Assembly (NCBI RefSeq): GCF_014196195.1
Contig: NZ_JACIDF010000003.1
Coordinates: forward strand, 62,001 to 126,000
Source: Anoxybacteroides rupiense
Lineage (GTDB): Bacteria > Bacillota > Bacilli > Bacillales > Anoxybacillaceae
Reading direction: 5' to 3'
DNA length: 64,000 nucleotides
A program made the translations under genes and the position numbers. Each line of letters begins with the position of its first letter. The first letter of the stretch is position 1. Of this stretch, positions 37,002-47,768 are shown one piece after another. The notes under the pieces were generated by a model. That model saw only the letters and a program-made list of their open reading frames with translations. It made no database searches and had not been told where the DNA came from.

Positions 37002-37634
37002 TTAATACATAAAACGGTTCATAAACCGAAGGCGATCGAACTTTTGAATGGATTCCTGATCGACTCGTTTTCCAATGCGAGCCATAAGGCAGTTAGCCGG
37101 ATGCGAGCAGATTTCAGGATCATCAGTCGCATACCAGACAAGTCCTCCAGCATTCATCATTTTCTCCATGATTTTACGATATTCCCACACATTCAGTCCG
37201 GTTCTTTTTAAATCCCAATGCCAATAATATTCTGTCGTGATGATAATATAATCTTCCATTGCATCATCCATCATCGAAACAATAAGCAAGTTTTTGCCCA
37301 CTTGATAGCCGCGGAATTCAGGAATGACCTCGATGGCCCCCAGTTCGATCAAATTGCTCATGTTACCCTCAGACCAGCGCTCAAGCGGATCAGGATAAAG
37401 AAATGTGACGTAGCCGATAATGGTGTGATGATGGCGGGCGATGATAATCCTTCCTTCAGGAAGGCAAGCAATCTCGATCAGTGCTTTATGCTGTTGCTCT
37501 GGCTGTCGGAATGCGGTTAAGTCATGGTGAAATTCATAGGCTGCTAGCTTTTCGGGCGGCACCGGCCCTTCGATGATCAGCGTGCCTCTTGGAGTTTTTA
37601 GTTCTTTGGCATTATATGTTTTTTTATGTTCCAT
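37002..37634 (-). CDS. acuA: AcuA, GNAT acetyltransferase of AcsA
   Basis: 210 residues. A GCN5-related N-acetyltransferase: the acetyl-CoA loop motif is in [17 protein letters not shown] near residue 120, and [13 protein letters not shown] is a family marker. In B. subtilis it acetylates the catalytic lysine of AcsA and switches the enzyme off. First gene of acuABC, divergent from acsA. CCAGGTGGTGAC precedes the ATG. Its promoter -35 region is overlapped by a cre-like site. Confidence 0.93.
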   Translation of the reverse strand: MEHKKTYNAKELKTPRGTLIIEGPVPPEKLAAYEFHHDLTAFRQPEQQHKALIEIACLPEGRIIIARHHHTIIGYVTFLYPDPLERWSEGNMSNLIELGAIEVIPEFRGYQVGKNLLIVSMMDDAMEDYIIITTEYYWHWDLKRTGLNVWEYRKIMEKMMNAGGLVWYATDDPEICSHPANCLMARIGKRVDQESIQKFDRLRFMNRFMY

Positions 37635-37669
37635 TCAGTCACCACCTGGTTATCTTTTCTCACAGTTCC

Positions 37670-37779
37670 ATTATACATGAAAAAAAGAAAGATAAAGCGT
37701 TTTCAAAAAAACTTCAAAAAACTTTGTTTTTAAAGTTAATTTTTTAAAAATTGAGAATTTATATGAGTTATACTATAAT
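37670..37779. promoter_or_regulatory. Divergent acuABC/acsA promoters with cre site
   Basis: acsA promoter: TTGAGA (37751-37756), 17 bases, TATAAT (37774-37779). acuA promoter on the minus strand: TATAAT at 37675-37670, with its -35 position at about 37693-37699. A cre-like box ATAAAGCGTTTTCA lies at 37693-37706 and matches the CcpA consensus except at the outer two bases of one end. It covers the acuA -35 region, so CcpA would directly block acuABC. It lies about 45 bases upstream of the acsA -35. Confidence 0.7.
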
Positions 37780-37816
37780 GGAAATGTAATCATTTACATA
37801 AGGGGGAAATAGGGGA

Positions 37817-39532
37817 ATGAAAGTGGAAACGCTATCAGTCATACAAGGGGAGCACAATTTAGCCAATTATGAGGAAACCTATCGAAATTTTGATTGGTCA
37901 GAGGCTGAAAAAAATTTTTCATGGTCGGAAACAGGCCGCGTAAATATGGCTTATGAGGCGATTGACCGCCATGTAGAGACATTCCGGAAAAATAAAGTCG
38001 CACTTTATTATCGAGATGCTTCGCGCGAGGAAAAATATACGTTCAAAGAAATGAAAGAATGGTCGAATAAGGCAGCCAATGTATTCAAACAAGTCGCTGA
38101 AGTAGAAAAAGGAGATCGCGTCTTCGTTTTTATGCCGCGTTCGCCAGAGTTGTATTTTGCTGTTCTTGGAGCAATTAAAACAGGAGCGATTGTTGGGCCA
38201 TTATTTGAAGCGTTTATGGAAGGGGCTGTTCGCGATCGCCTGGAAGACAGCGAAGCGAAGGTCATTGTCACCACTCCGGAATTGCTGCCGCGCGTTCCTG
38301 TCAATGAGCTTCCGGCCTTAAAGTATGTTTTGTTAGTGGGAGATCAAATTAAAGAGGAAGGTCCATATATCGACTTCAAAAAGCGCATGAATGAAGCAAG
38401 TAAGCATTTTGACGTTGAATGGGTGGATCGGCAGGATGGATTGATTTTGCACTATACATCTGGCTCTACCGGAAAACCGAAGGGCGTCTTGCATGTTCAC
38501 AATGCGATGATCCAGCATTATCAAACAGCGAAATGGGTGCTTGATTTACAAGAGGATGATGTATATTGGTGCACGGCGGATCCAGGATGGGTAACAGGAA
38601 CCTCTTACGGAATTTTCGGCCCGTGGCTCTGCGGTGCTTCCAACGTGATTATCGGGGGACGCTTCAGCCCGGAAATATGGTATCAAACAATCGAGGATTA
38701 CGGCGTGACGGTTTGGTACAGCGCTCCGACGGCTTTTCGAATGCTGATGGGAGCAGGAGATGAAATTATTAAACAATTTGATTTGAGCTCACTTCGTCAT
38801 ATCTTAAGCGTAGGAGAACCGCTTAATCCGGAAGTAGTGCGCTGGGGATTAAAGGTATTTCATCGCCGCATTCATGATACGTGGTGGATGACAGAAACGG
38901 GTGCACAGCTCATTTGCAATTATCCGTGTATGGAAATCAAGCCTGGATCAATGGGTAAGCCGATTCCTGGAGTAACAGCGGCGATCATTGATGATCAAGG
39001 AAACGAATTGCCTCCTTATCGCATGGGGAACCTGGCAATCCGCAAAGGTTGGCCGTCCATGATGAAGGAAATTTGGAACAATCCGCAAAAATATGAATCT
39101 TATTTTATCGGGGATTGGTATGTGTCGGGAGATTCGGCTTATATGGATGAGGACGGTTATTTCTGGTTCCAAGGACGGATTGATGATGTGATTATGACAT
39201 CAGGAGAGCGCGTAGGGCCGTTTGAAGTAGAAAGTAAGCTTGTTGAACATCCGGCTGTTGCTGAAGCAGGCGTCATTGGAAAGCCTGATCCAGTGCGAGG
39301 AGAAATTATTAAAGCCTTTATTTCGTTGCGCGATGGCTATGAGCCGTCTGAGGAATTGATTGAAGATATTCGTCTTTTTGTCAAGAAAGGATTAGCGGCT
39401 CATGCGGCTCCGCGGGAAATTGAGTTTCGTGATAAATTGCCGAAAACACGAAGCGGCAAAATCATGCGCCGCGTGTTAAAAGCATGGGAATTGAACTTGC
39501 CGACAGGAGATTTGTCGACGATGGAAGATTAA
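37817..39532 (+). CDS. acsA: Acetyl-CoA synthetase AcsA
   Basis: 571 residues. Converts acetate, CoA and ATP to acetyl-CoA, AMP and PPi. The P-loop-like motif LHYTSGSTGKPKGVLH is near residue 212; DTWWMTETGAQ (near 355) and GDSAYMDEDGYFWFQGR (near 435) are adenylation motifs. The catalytic lysine is in PKTRSGKIMRR near 549, the site acetylated by AcuA and freed by AcuC. ATAGGGGA precedes the ATG. Divergent from acuABC, as in B. subtilis. Confidence 0.95.
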   Translation: MKVETLSVIQGEHNLANYEETYRNFDWSEAEKNFSWSETGRVNMAYEAIDRHVETFRKNKVALYYRDASREEKYTFKEMKEWSNKAANVFKQVAEVEKGDRVFVFMPRSPELYFAVLGAIKTGAIVGPLFEAFMEGAVRDRLEDSEAKVIVTTPELLPRVPVNELPALKYVLLVGDQIKEEGPYIDFKKRMNEASKHFDVEWVDRQDGLILHYTSGSTGKPKGVLHVHNAMIQHYQTAKWVLDLQEDDVYWCTADPGWVTGTSYGIFGPWLCGASNVIIGGRFSPEIWYQTIEDYGVTVWYSAPTAFRMLMGAGDEIIKQFDLSSLRHILSVGEPLNPEVVRWGLKVFHRRIHDTWWMTETGAQLICNYPCMEIKPGSMGKPIPGVTAAIIDDQGNELPPYRMGNLAIRKGWPSMMKEIWNNPQKYESYFIGDWYVSGDSAYMDEDGYFWFQGRIDDVIMTSGERVGPFEVESKLVEHPAVAEAGVIGKPDPVRGEIIKAFISLRDGYEPSEELIEDIRLFVKKGLAAHAAPREIEFRDKLPKTRSGKIMRRVLKAWELNLPTGDLSTMED

Positions 39533-39542
39533 TGATTATAGC

Positions 39543-39580
39543 AAAAACGGCTGACGCGAATATTCGGTCAGCCGTTTTTC
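39543..39580. terminator. Bidirectional terminator between acsA and the PBP gene
   Basis: AAAAACGGCTGAC (39543-39555) pairs perfectly with GTCAGCCGTTTTT (39567-39579). A and T flanks serve both converging genes. Confidence 0.9.
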
Positions 39581-39601
39581 GTTATTACGTATAAAATGTA
39601 T

Positions 39602-42367
39602 CTATGGTGCATCCTCTGAGGCAGGAGCCGAGGAGGATGGTTTGGTTGTTGTTGGTGTTTCTGCCGGCTTCGTCTGTTTGACAACCACATTGGAAGGAGA
39701 GGATTCCTTTCCAGCAATATCAACGGCCGTGACATAATAAACACCAGAGCCTAATCCATCGTTAAAGGATAGCGGCTGGCCGGCTCTAATGGCTGCGACC
39801 ATTTGGAACGAAGCACCTTCATGAATCGCTCGGTATACTCGATACCCGATGACATCAGGTTCACGGAGGGCAGACCATATCAATGTTTGATTGGACCAGC
39901 GTGCTGTAGGGGAATCTGGCCGTTTGCCATTCTCTTTTAATTCTTCAGCTGCTGTATAAGAATCTGGAAACAGCTTTGCAGCATCTGCTTCCTTAATACC
40001 GAGCTTGTCGAGCATCTGCTTGCTTAATATAATTCCATCTTTTGTGAATTCTCGTGGCGTTGTAGCAAGTGCTACATAACGCTTTCCATTGATTTCAACA
40101 AAGCGCCCGTTTGTTAAGGAGCGATCCTCTTCTCTTGGTGTAAACTTGGTGTTATATAAATCATAGCGTACTAATCCAGCTTTTTGGCAGCTGTCTGATG
40201 GAACAAGTCCGGATACCGAGCAATAGGCACGGCGGACAATTCCACCTGGCATATTGAACCGTTGCTTTGGAGCAATCAAGCTTGGCTTGACATCGTAAGC
40301 TGCATTCATTAGCTGTGCCCAGAGCAACAAGTTTCGTTTACTGTAAGAAAGCCCTTTATATGTTTGTTCCAATGGAGCAGGTGTATCATAGCCCATCCAA
40401 ACGCCAAACGTGACATTAGGATTAGTAGCGACAAACCACGCGTCCTTATTGTCTTGTCCCGTCCCTGTTTTTCCCGCCCAGTCAGCTTGAAATTTTAAAA
40501 ATGACGGAAGGGATGCCGCTGTACCTTGGCGAATAACATCGCGCATCATATCGATCATTAAATAGGAAGTTTGCGGGGAGAAGACGGGAATAGGAGTGCT
40601 ATGATGTTGATAGACGATTTCCCCGTTTTTAGCGACGATTTTTTCAATTAAATAAGCATCGACAAACGCTCCAGAGTTGCCGAAGGTCGCATATGCATTC
40701 ACGTTCTCTTCGACCGTTACCCCTTTTGTTAAAGCTCCGAGAGCTAACGAGAGGTTGGAGGCATCCGATTGGGTCAGGCTGGTAAATCCCATTTTTTCTA
40801 AATAGGCGATCGGCCGTTGATGAATCGTTCTCATGTAGGTTCTGACAGCCGGAATATTGTAGGAATACTGCAAAGATTGTCGCACGGATACAAGCCCGTG
40901 CGTACGGCGATCGGCGTTTTTCGGACGATATGGGCCGCTTGGTGTCGAAACGTACAGATCTACATCGGGAATGACAGAACCAGGCTGAACAACCCCCATT
41001 TCCATAGCTGGCGCATAAACTAAAAGCGGTTTCATTGTGGAGCCATTTGAACGATAGGCTTGCGTCGCATGATTTAATTGCTGGCGGTGGTAGTCTCGAC
41101 CGCCGACAAAACTGATGATTCTTCCTGTTTTATTTTCAATGAGCATGGCTCCAACTTCCACCGGTTCGGTCTTCTGAACGGTTTGCCCCGCTTGATTGGT
41201 TTCTGTTCTGATCACGTCATGGCCGAAATACGGATACTTGGCGACGATCGATTGCATGCGATCGTAAATATCTTGATCAACGGTCGTATAAATATCGTAT
41301 CCATTTTGCCGCAGTTGCTTTTCTGCTTTCGCTATATATTCCTGATAAAGGGGAGCATTGTTTTGTAAATCTTTTTTCTCATAACCATCTTTTTGCGCTA
41401 AAACAGCTGCTAAAATATCTTTTGATCGCTGTTCGATCTCCATTGTAAGCCATGGATATTTTTCAAATGGCGATGGCTGCGGCGGTGCAAAATGTTGTGC
41501 AATCTTATATTTCAAAGCCTCTTCGTATTGGCTTTGAGAAATATAGCCTAATCTTTTCATTCGCTTTAATACAAACTTCATTCGTTCCAGAGCTGGAGAA
41601 AGATCTTTTTTTACTTGCCCATCGCTCGTAAACGGAGTGTAACCGAATGGGCTTTGTGGAAGACCTGCCAAAAAAGCGGCCTGCGCCAGGTTTAAATCTT
41701 TTGCGTCAATGCCAAAAATCCCTTTTGCCGCTGCTTGAATGCCGGCAACATTGCGACCGGATGAATTTCTCCCGAATGGAACCACATTTAAATACGCTTC
41801 TAAAATCTCTTCTTTTTTGAAAAAGTGTTCAAGTCGGAGGGCAAGCAAAATTTCTTTGGCTTTGCGTTCAAAAGATACCTCGTTTGTCAAAATTTGATTT
41901 TTGACAAGCTGTTGTGTCAGCGTGCTGCCGCCTGTGCGCATGGAGGAATTCGTTGCTTCTTGAAACAAAGCGCGCGCAATTGCTTTTGGAACTACGCCGC
42001 GATGCGTATAAAAGTATTCATCCTCTGTAGCGATAATCGCTTGAATAACATAGGGGGACACCTCTTTTAACGACACTTCCTCTCTCTCTAAATCGGAACG
42101 GAAGCTGCCTAAGTATACCTGATTAGCAAAATAAATATGGGTCGTTTCTTCATAGTTGTAAATATCCTTTTTCATTTCTTTATACGATGGAACCGGCATA
42201 TTTTTTACTAAAGAGGCAAAGTAACCAGCACCGACTCCGAAAGCAAAGCAGGCAGCGCAAATAAGCAAAATAATGAACACAAGAAAAACATTCCACACAA
42301 TTTCATACGTGATATATAGGTTTCGCAACGCTTTTTGCAGGGAAAACGGTTGTCTTGGCTGTTCCAT
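39602..42367 (-). CDS. Class A penicillin-binding protein (PBP1A/2A type) with C-terminal FN3-like domain
   Basis: 921 residues. One N-terminal membrane helix (about residues 25-50), then a GT51 glycosyltransferase (ATEDEYFYTHRGVVP near 112, GGSTLTQQLVKNQ near 145). The transpeptidase follows, with the catalytic serine in GSTMKP near 443, SYN in QSLQYSYNIPA, and KTG in AGKTGTGQDNKD near 631. The C-terminal 90 residues (SNQTLIWSALREPDVIGYRVY onward) look like a fibronectin type III domain, then a Thr/Ser/Pro-rich tail. It polymerises and cross-links peptidoglycan outside the membrane. The ATG at 42367 is set by TGGAGGC; the frame continues upstream without a ribosome site. Confidence 0.92.
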   Translation of the reverse strand: MEQPRQPFSLQKALRNLYITYEIVWNVFLVFIILLICAACFAFGVGAGYFASLVKNMPVPSYKEMKKDIYNYEETTHIYFANQVYLGSFRSDLEREEVSLKEVSPYVIQAIIATEDEYFYTHRGVVPKAIARALFQEATNSSMRTGGSTLTQQLVKNQILTNEVSFERKAKEILLALRLEHFFKKEEILEAYLNVVPFGRNSSGRNVAGIQAAAKGIFGIDAKDLNLAQAAFLAGLPQSPFGYTPFTSDGQVKKDLSPALERMKFVLKRMKRLGYISQSQYEEALKYKIAQHFAPPQPSPFEKYPWLTMEIEQRSKDILAAVLAQKDGYEKKDLQNNAPLYQEYIAKAEKQLRQNGYDIYTTVDQDIYDRMQSIVAKYPYFGHDVIRTETNQAGQTVQKTEPVEVGAMLIENKTGRIISFVGGRDYHRQQLNHATQAYRSNGSTMKPLLVYAPAMEMGVVQPGSVIPDVDLYVSTPSGPYRPKNADRRTHGLVSVRQSLQYSYNIPAVRTYMRTIHQRPIAYLEKMGFTSLTQSDASNLSLALGALTKGVTVEENVNAYATFGNSGAFVDAYLIEKIVAKNGEIVYQHHSTPIPVFSPQTSYLMIDMMRDVIRQGTAASLPSFLKFQADWAGKTGTGQDNKDAWFVATNPNVTFGVWMGYDTPAPLEQTYKGLSYSKRNLLLWAQLMNAAYDVKPSLIAPKQRFNMPGGIVRRAYCSVSGLVPSDSCQKAGLVRYDLYNTKFTPREEDRSLTNGRFVEINGKRYVALATTPREFTKDGIILSKQMLDKLGIKEADAAKLFPDSYTAAEELKENGKRPDSPTARWSNQTLIWSALREPDVIGYRVYRAIHEGASFQMVAAIRAGQPLSFNDGLGSGVYYVTAVDIAGKESSPSNVVVKQTKPAETPTTTKPSSSAPASEDAP

Positions 42368-42423
42368 GTTTGCCTCCATAAAAATCAAGTATGTCTTAAA
42401 AAATATGTGAATGTCCCAGTATA

Positions 42424-42720
42424 AGTTGAGCATGACGCAATATGGACGCCTCAACATTTATCCTTGTGTGAGCAGAAGATGACCGACTTGCCTTTCGACC
42501 GTGAGTTTTTGGTTTCGTGCAGCACAAGGACAACGGGTGAGCCGATTTGATCTTACGCCACAAGCATGCTAATGAATCCATCTTTCCCGGTTCATGAAGT
42601 CCATCCTTCACGAATAGATGGAGCGAATTGTTCCATGTAAAGGCTTTTACACAATCATGCAGCAAAAGACGTTCGGTTGGAGAGCTAACGTAACGGCAAA
42701 TGTAAGGGAATAAAAATTAG
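42424..42720. repeat. Intergenic repeat region upstream of the PBP gene
   Basis: Non-coding. The segment 42449-42510 (CCTCAACATTTAT...TGTGAGCAG..GATGA...CGACTTG..CGACCGTG..GTTTTT) has a clear partner at 48300-48382 with the same blocks in the same order and orientation. The preceding AGTTGAGCATG block (42426-42436) also occurs at 61475-61485. An 89-codon ORF on the minus strand here has no ribosome site and is rejected. Confidence 0.5.
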
Positions 42721-42781
42721 TTTTATTATATCATATAAAATGTCAAATATTATGACTTTTTGTCCTTTTTTGCGATCATAT

Positions 42782-42810
42782 TTGACAATTCAAATGGATT
42801 GTGGTAAAAA
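42782..42810 (+). promoter_or_regulatory. Promoter of the tyrS T-box transcript
   Basis: A perfect TTGACA at 42782-42787, 17 bases, then TAAAAA at 42805-42810 with an upstream TG (TGG-TAAAAA). Confidence 0.6.
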
Positions 42811-42838
42811 CATGTATATCCTAAAATGAATGATTTAA

Positions 42839-44373
<1,535 letters not shown>

Positions 44374-44379
44374 TAAACA

Positions 44380-44411
44380 AAATCCCTCTGGAATACTCCA
44401 GAGGGATTTTT
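44380..44411. terminator. Bidirectional terminator between tyrS and rpsD
   Basis: AAATCCCTCTGGA (44380-44392) pairs perfectly with TCCAGAGGGATTT (44397-44409) around a four-base loop, with T-runs on both strands. Confidence 0.92.
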
Positions 44412-44415
44412 CACA

Positions 44416-45018
44416 TTAACGAGAGTAGAACTCAACGATCAATGCCTCGTTAATTTCAGCTGGCAGCTCAGAGCGTTCAGGGAAACGAGTGTATGTTCCT
44501 TCTAATTTTTCAGCATCTAATGTTAAGTAATCAGGAACGAAGTTGTTAACCTCTAACGCTTCTTTAATGATTTGAAGGTTGCGAGATTTTTCGCGAACAG
44601 AAATAGTTTGTCCTGGTTTCACGCGATACGATGGAATATCTACACGGCCTCCATTTACTAGAATGTGGCCATGGTTCACTAATTGGCGAGCTTGACGACG
44701 TGTACGCGCAAGGCCTAAACGGTAAACAAGGTTGTCAAGGCGAGATTCAAGAAGAATCATGAAGTTTTCACCGTGTTTACCAGCCATTTTTCCAGCTTCG
44801 TCAAATGTTTTGCGGAATTGGCGTTCATTTACACCGTACATATGACGGAGCTTTTGTTTTTCTTGCAATTGCAAGCCGTACTCAGATAGTTTTTTACGTT
44901 GACCTGGACCATGTTGGCCTGGTGGGTAAGGACGCTTTTGCAACTCTTTACCTGTACCGCTTAATGAGATGCCAAGACGGCGAGAAATTTTCCATGTTGG
45001 ACCTGTATAACGAGCCAT
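44416..45018 (-). CDS. rpsD: 30S ribosomal protein S4
   Basis: 200 residues. Primary 16S rRNA binder that nucleates assembly of the small-subunit body. The N-terminus [23 protein letters not shown] and the S4 domain ([27 protein letters not shown]) are canonical. As in B. subtilis it stands alone instead of in the alpha operon. A long leader with S4-type structure and a consensus promoter precede it, pointing to autogenous control. Confidence 0.98.
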   Translation of the reverse strand: MARYTGPTWKISRRLGISLSGTGKELQKRPYPPGQHGPGQRKKLSEYGLQLQEKQKLRHMYGVNERQFRKTFDEAGKMAGKHGENFMILLESRLDNLVYRLGLARTRRQARQLVNHGHILVNGGRVDIPSYRVKPGQTISVREKSRNLQIIKEALEVNNFVPDYLTLDAEKLEGTYTRFPERSELPAEINEALIVEFYSR

Positions 45019-45023
45019 AATGC

Positions 45024-45200
45024 TCCTCCTTTTGCTTTTATTTTAGGTAAAATAAAAGCAGACGTGAATCAACAATTAAGGCCATTTTGTTTTCATGTAT
45101 CCTCGCTCTAGCAGCTAAGAGTTACACGATACACCTCTTGACGAAGAGGAACAAAATGAACCAATAAAGGTGACCACATAGGCTGCTATATTTTACACAA
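45024..45200 (-). ncRNA. S4-type leader of rpsD with pseudoknot potential
   Basis: Three pairings stand out in the mRNA leader: TAGCAGC at 45109-45115 with GCTGCTA at 45182-45188; the hairpin CCTCTT/AAGAGG at 45134-45149; and CATTTTGTT at 45083-45091 with AACAAAATG at 45150-45158. The first and third cross, giving a pseudoknot, as in the known Bacillus S4 autoregulatory leader. A perfect 12-bp hairpin (45034-45059) then stands just before the ribosome site at 45024-45031. Repression by S4 binding is established for B. subtilis and inferred here. Confidence 0.7.
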
Positions 45201-45205
45201 ACGAT

Positions 45206-45234
45206 ATTATATGATTTTTATAAAATAAAGTCAA
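45206..45234 (-). promoter_or_regulatory. Sigma-A promoter of rpsD
   Basis: Minus strand: TTGACT at 45234-45229, exactly 17 bases, TATAAT at 45211-45206. Near-consensus, as expected for a ribosomal protein gene. Confidence 0.85.
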
Positions 45235-45268
45235 CCTCAACATTTTATTTCTTTATAGTCCGTTCGTA

Positions 45269-45277
45269 TGGTATAAT
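45269..45277 (+). promoter_or_regulatory. Extended -10 candidate for dgcP
   Basis: TGGTATAAT at 45269-45277 is a TG-extended -10 about 95 bases before the dgcP start. There is no good -35. Confidence 0.4.
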
Positions 45278-45371
45278 AAAAGATGTAATTTTTTGAAAAA
45301 AACTTTCACTCTTTTCAATAAATGGCGGTGTTTTTGTTACAGAGACAAGACTATAGATGCAGGTGAATGGA

Positions 45372-47237
45372 ATGATGAAAATAGAGGAGAAAGAGGCGTA
45401 TACAGCTTTTAAAGAAAAGTTTTTTGATTGGATGCTGTCGTATGAGGAGTACGACCATTTTTCAAAAGTTATGATGCACTTGCTTCTATTGCTGAAGCAG
45501 GAGTTTATGCTAGAGGAAGCCACGCTGTTTTTATTTGATCCTTTTAAAAAAGTCTTTTATCCCGAAGTTACGACAAAAGAAGGAGAACCTTTTTACGACT
45601 TTTTACCTAATATCAAATTTCACGAAGATAGCTCGATGAAAAAAGTCCATGTCTATGAGCGCGATGAACAATATACAGCTGCACAAATTGTTCTTTGGCA
45701 TTCTGAAGAGTTTTTAGGGGTTTTGCAGCTTATCTATATAAAGCGGCAATGGAGCCTTTCGTTTCTCGAACAAATTGAAGCGGACTTTTCTCGGTTGTTT
45801 AGCAAAATGAAGAAATTTTCGCGAGGATTGGGAGAGGAAAAACGATATGAGCTCCTTCACCATTTCACAACTAAAATTCATGCATCAATGAAAATTGAAG
45901 ATGTTTTGGAAGAAATTATCGAAACATTGCAAGAAGTCTATCCTTCGTTTACATACTATTTATTTTTGTCCCACGATCATCAATATCATGACCGCTTGCC
46001 AATCAAAACAATTATGTTTGAAGATGCCGATGAAAACATGGGAGCCATGCAGGCATTTTTAACCGGAAAGGTTCAAATTGAGGATTCTATTGCTCTTCAG
46101 CGATCAATTTTGTACGCACCGATCAAAGGTGCGCAAGGTGTTTATGGAGTTATTGAAATTATTGCACCACATATTATGGAGTTCCCGAAAAGTGAAATTA
46201 ATTTCATTTCATTGTTGGCAAATACTGCGGGAAGCGCGCTTGAGAACGCGAAGTTGTACGAGCAGTCACGCAGGCTGGTTGCCGATTTGCAGTTGATTAA
46301 CGAAACGATGCATTGTTTGAATGCTAATTTGCGCTTACAGGACGCTTTGGAATTTATGGTCAAACAGATTAAGCTTTCATTTGGTGCCGAAGAAGTCGGT
46401 TTCTTTTTGTTTGATTCTGATAAAAAAAAGCTACAGCCTGGAAGTACACCCTTTTTCCGCACGCGTCAAGGGAAAAAGTATGTTGAATTTGTTTCAAAAC
46501 GAATTCGCACAGAACGGGACATGGTGTTTTTAGGAGAGGCTAAAATAGACGCATCGTCATCCGCCCCTGTTTTTCGTTCGCTAATGGCTGTTCCAATGGT
46601 GCAAAACAGAGTATTAAAAGGAGTCGTCATCGTTTTGCATCGTCAGCCTTATTATTTTACATTTGAAATGTTTAAGCTGCTTCAATCATTAATTCATCAT
46701 TCCACGCTGGCTTTCGCCAATGCTATGCTGCGGGAGGAATTGGAAAGCCTCGTAGTGACAGATTATTTGACCAAATTGTATTCCCGTCATTATCTAGATG
46801 AACAGCTCCAAAAATCAATGGAAAGAGATGCGTTCGGTACGTTTATTTTAGTGGATATCGATAATTTTAAAGAAATCAATGACACATACGGACATCAAAC
46901 GGGAGATGCTGTCATCATCCAAGTAGCAGATATTATTAAGCAAAACATTCGCGAAAGCGATATTGGCGCTCGCTGGGGAGGAGAAGAGCTGGCTATTTAT
47001 TTGCCAAAAGTCGGTCTTACAAAAGGCATTTCTGTTGCCAATCGCCTTGCGATTAAGGTGAGAGAGGAAACCCATCCTTCTGTCACTGTTTCCTGTGGTG
47101 TTTCTTATTGGAAAAAAAATCGTCATGAAGAAGCGACGGAATTGTTTAAACGAGCTGATGAAGCCCTTTATATGGCCAAACGGTCAGGAAAAAATTGCGT
47201 ATTTGTTAAAGATTATCATCATCAGTATAAGGCATAA
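45372..47237 (+). CDS. dgcP: Diguanylate cyclase DgcP (GAF-GGDEF)
   Basis: About 621 residues. Makes cyclic di-GMP from two GTP. The first 440 residues contain two or three GAF-like sensory modules. The C-terminal GGDEF domain (about 455-615) includes DYLTKLYSRHYLDEQL, VDIDNFKEINDTYGHQTGD and the active loop GGEEL near residue 536. The product-inhibition I-site RxxD (RESD) lies five residues before the loop, so feedback inhibition is likely. No membrane spans, so it is cytosolic. It corresponds to YtrP/DgcP of B. subtilis, also beside rpsD. The start may be 45372 or the next ATG at 45375 (AGGTGA upstream). Confidence 0.92.
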   Translation: MMKIEEKEAYTAFKEKFFDWMLSYEEYDHFSKVMMHLLLLLKQEFMLEEATLFLFDPFKKVFYPEVTTKEGEPFYDFLPNIKFHEDSSMKKVHVYERDEQYTAAQIVLWHSEEFLGVLQLIYIKRQWSLSFLEQIEADFSRLFSKMKKFSRGLGEEKRYELLHHFTTKIHASMKIEDVLEEIIETLQEVYPSFTYYLFLSHDHQYHDRLPIKTIMFEDADENMGAMQAFLTGKVQIEDSIALQRSILYAPIKGAQGVYGVIEIIAPHIMEFPKSEINFISLLANTAGSALENAKLYEQSRRLVADLQLINETMHCLNANLRLQDALEFMVKQIKLSFGAEEVGFFLFDSDKKKLQPGSTPFFRTRQGKKYVEFVSKRIRTERDMVFLGEAKIDASSSAPVFRSLMAVPMVQNRVLKGVVIVLHRQPYYFTFEMFKLLQSLIHHSTLAFANAMLREELESLVVTDYLTKLYSRHYLDEQLQKSMERDAFGTFILVDIDNFKEINDTYGHQTGDAVIIQVADIIKQNIRESDIGARWGGEELAIYLPKVGLTKGISVANRLAIKVREETHPSVTVSCGVSYWKKNRHEEATELFKRADEALYMAKRSGKNCVFVKDYHHQYKA

Positions 47238-47270
47238 AAGGAATCCTAATTGATATATGGATTCCTTTTA
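47236..47270. terminator. Bidirectional terminator between dgcP and msrC
   Basis: AAAAGGAATCC (47236-47246) pairs perfectly with GGATTCCTTTT (47259-47269). Confidence 0.8.
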
Positions 47271-47285
47271 TGTGCTTGGTGGGGA

Positions 47286-47768
47286 TCATGACAAAGAATC
47301 GGCTAACGTCTCTACAAATTTCTCTAAAAAGTGCTGATCGATTTCGTCAAAACGATTTTTGATTGGACTGTCGATATCGAGAACGCCGATTAATTTTCCA
47401 TTCTTTATGATAGGAATGACGATCTCCGATTGAGAGGCGGCATCGCAGGCGATATGTCCTGGAAATTGATGAACGTCAGGAACGCGCTCTGTTTGTTGAT
47501 TTTTTGCTGCTGTTCCGCACACTCCCTTGCCAAATGGAATACGTACGCATGCTGGAAGCCCTTGAAATGGACCTAGTACTAGCTCTTCTTCTTCTGCTAG
47601 ATAAAAGCCGACCCAATTCACTTCATCTAAAAATTGATACAACAAAGCTGAAGCGTTGGCTAGATTAGCAATGACATTGCTTTCTCCTTCCATTAGCGAG
47701 CGCAGCTGCTTAATCACTAAATGGTAATTTTCTTCTTTAGTTCCGTTATAAGTGATGGCATGAAACAA
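47286..47768 (-). CDS. ytsP: Free methionine-(R)-sulfoxide reductase, GAF family (YtsP)
   Basis: 160 residues from a TTG at 47768 (AAGGGAGCG ahead), giving LFHAITYNGTKEENYHLV. A single GAF domain with the fRMsr markers NWVGFYL, PACVRIPFGKGVCGTAA (a cysteine in each half) and HIACDAASQSEIVIPI, the last with the catalytic cysteine. It reduces free Met-R-sulfoxide with thioredoxin. The open frame extends to 47891, but those residues have no family counterpart. Convergent with dgcP. Confidence 0.87.
   Translation of the reverse strand: MFHAITYNGTKEENYHLVIKQLRSLMEGESNVIANLANASALLYQFLDEVNWVGFYLAEEEELVLGPFQGLPACVRIPFGKGVCGTAAKNQQTERVPDVHQFPGHIACDAASQSEIVIPIIKNGKLIGVLDIDSPIKNRFDEIDQHFLEKFVETLADSLS

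Noticed and set aside
42396-42665. Minus-strand ORF of 89 codons upstream of the PBP gene
   Set aside because: No ribosome site, composition unlike coding neighbours, and it lies across an intergenic repeat shared with 48300-48382.
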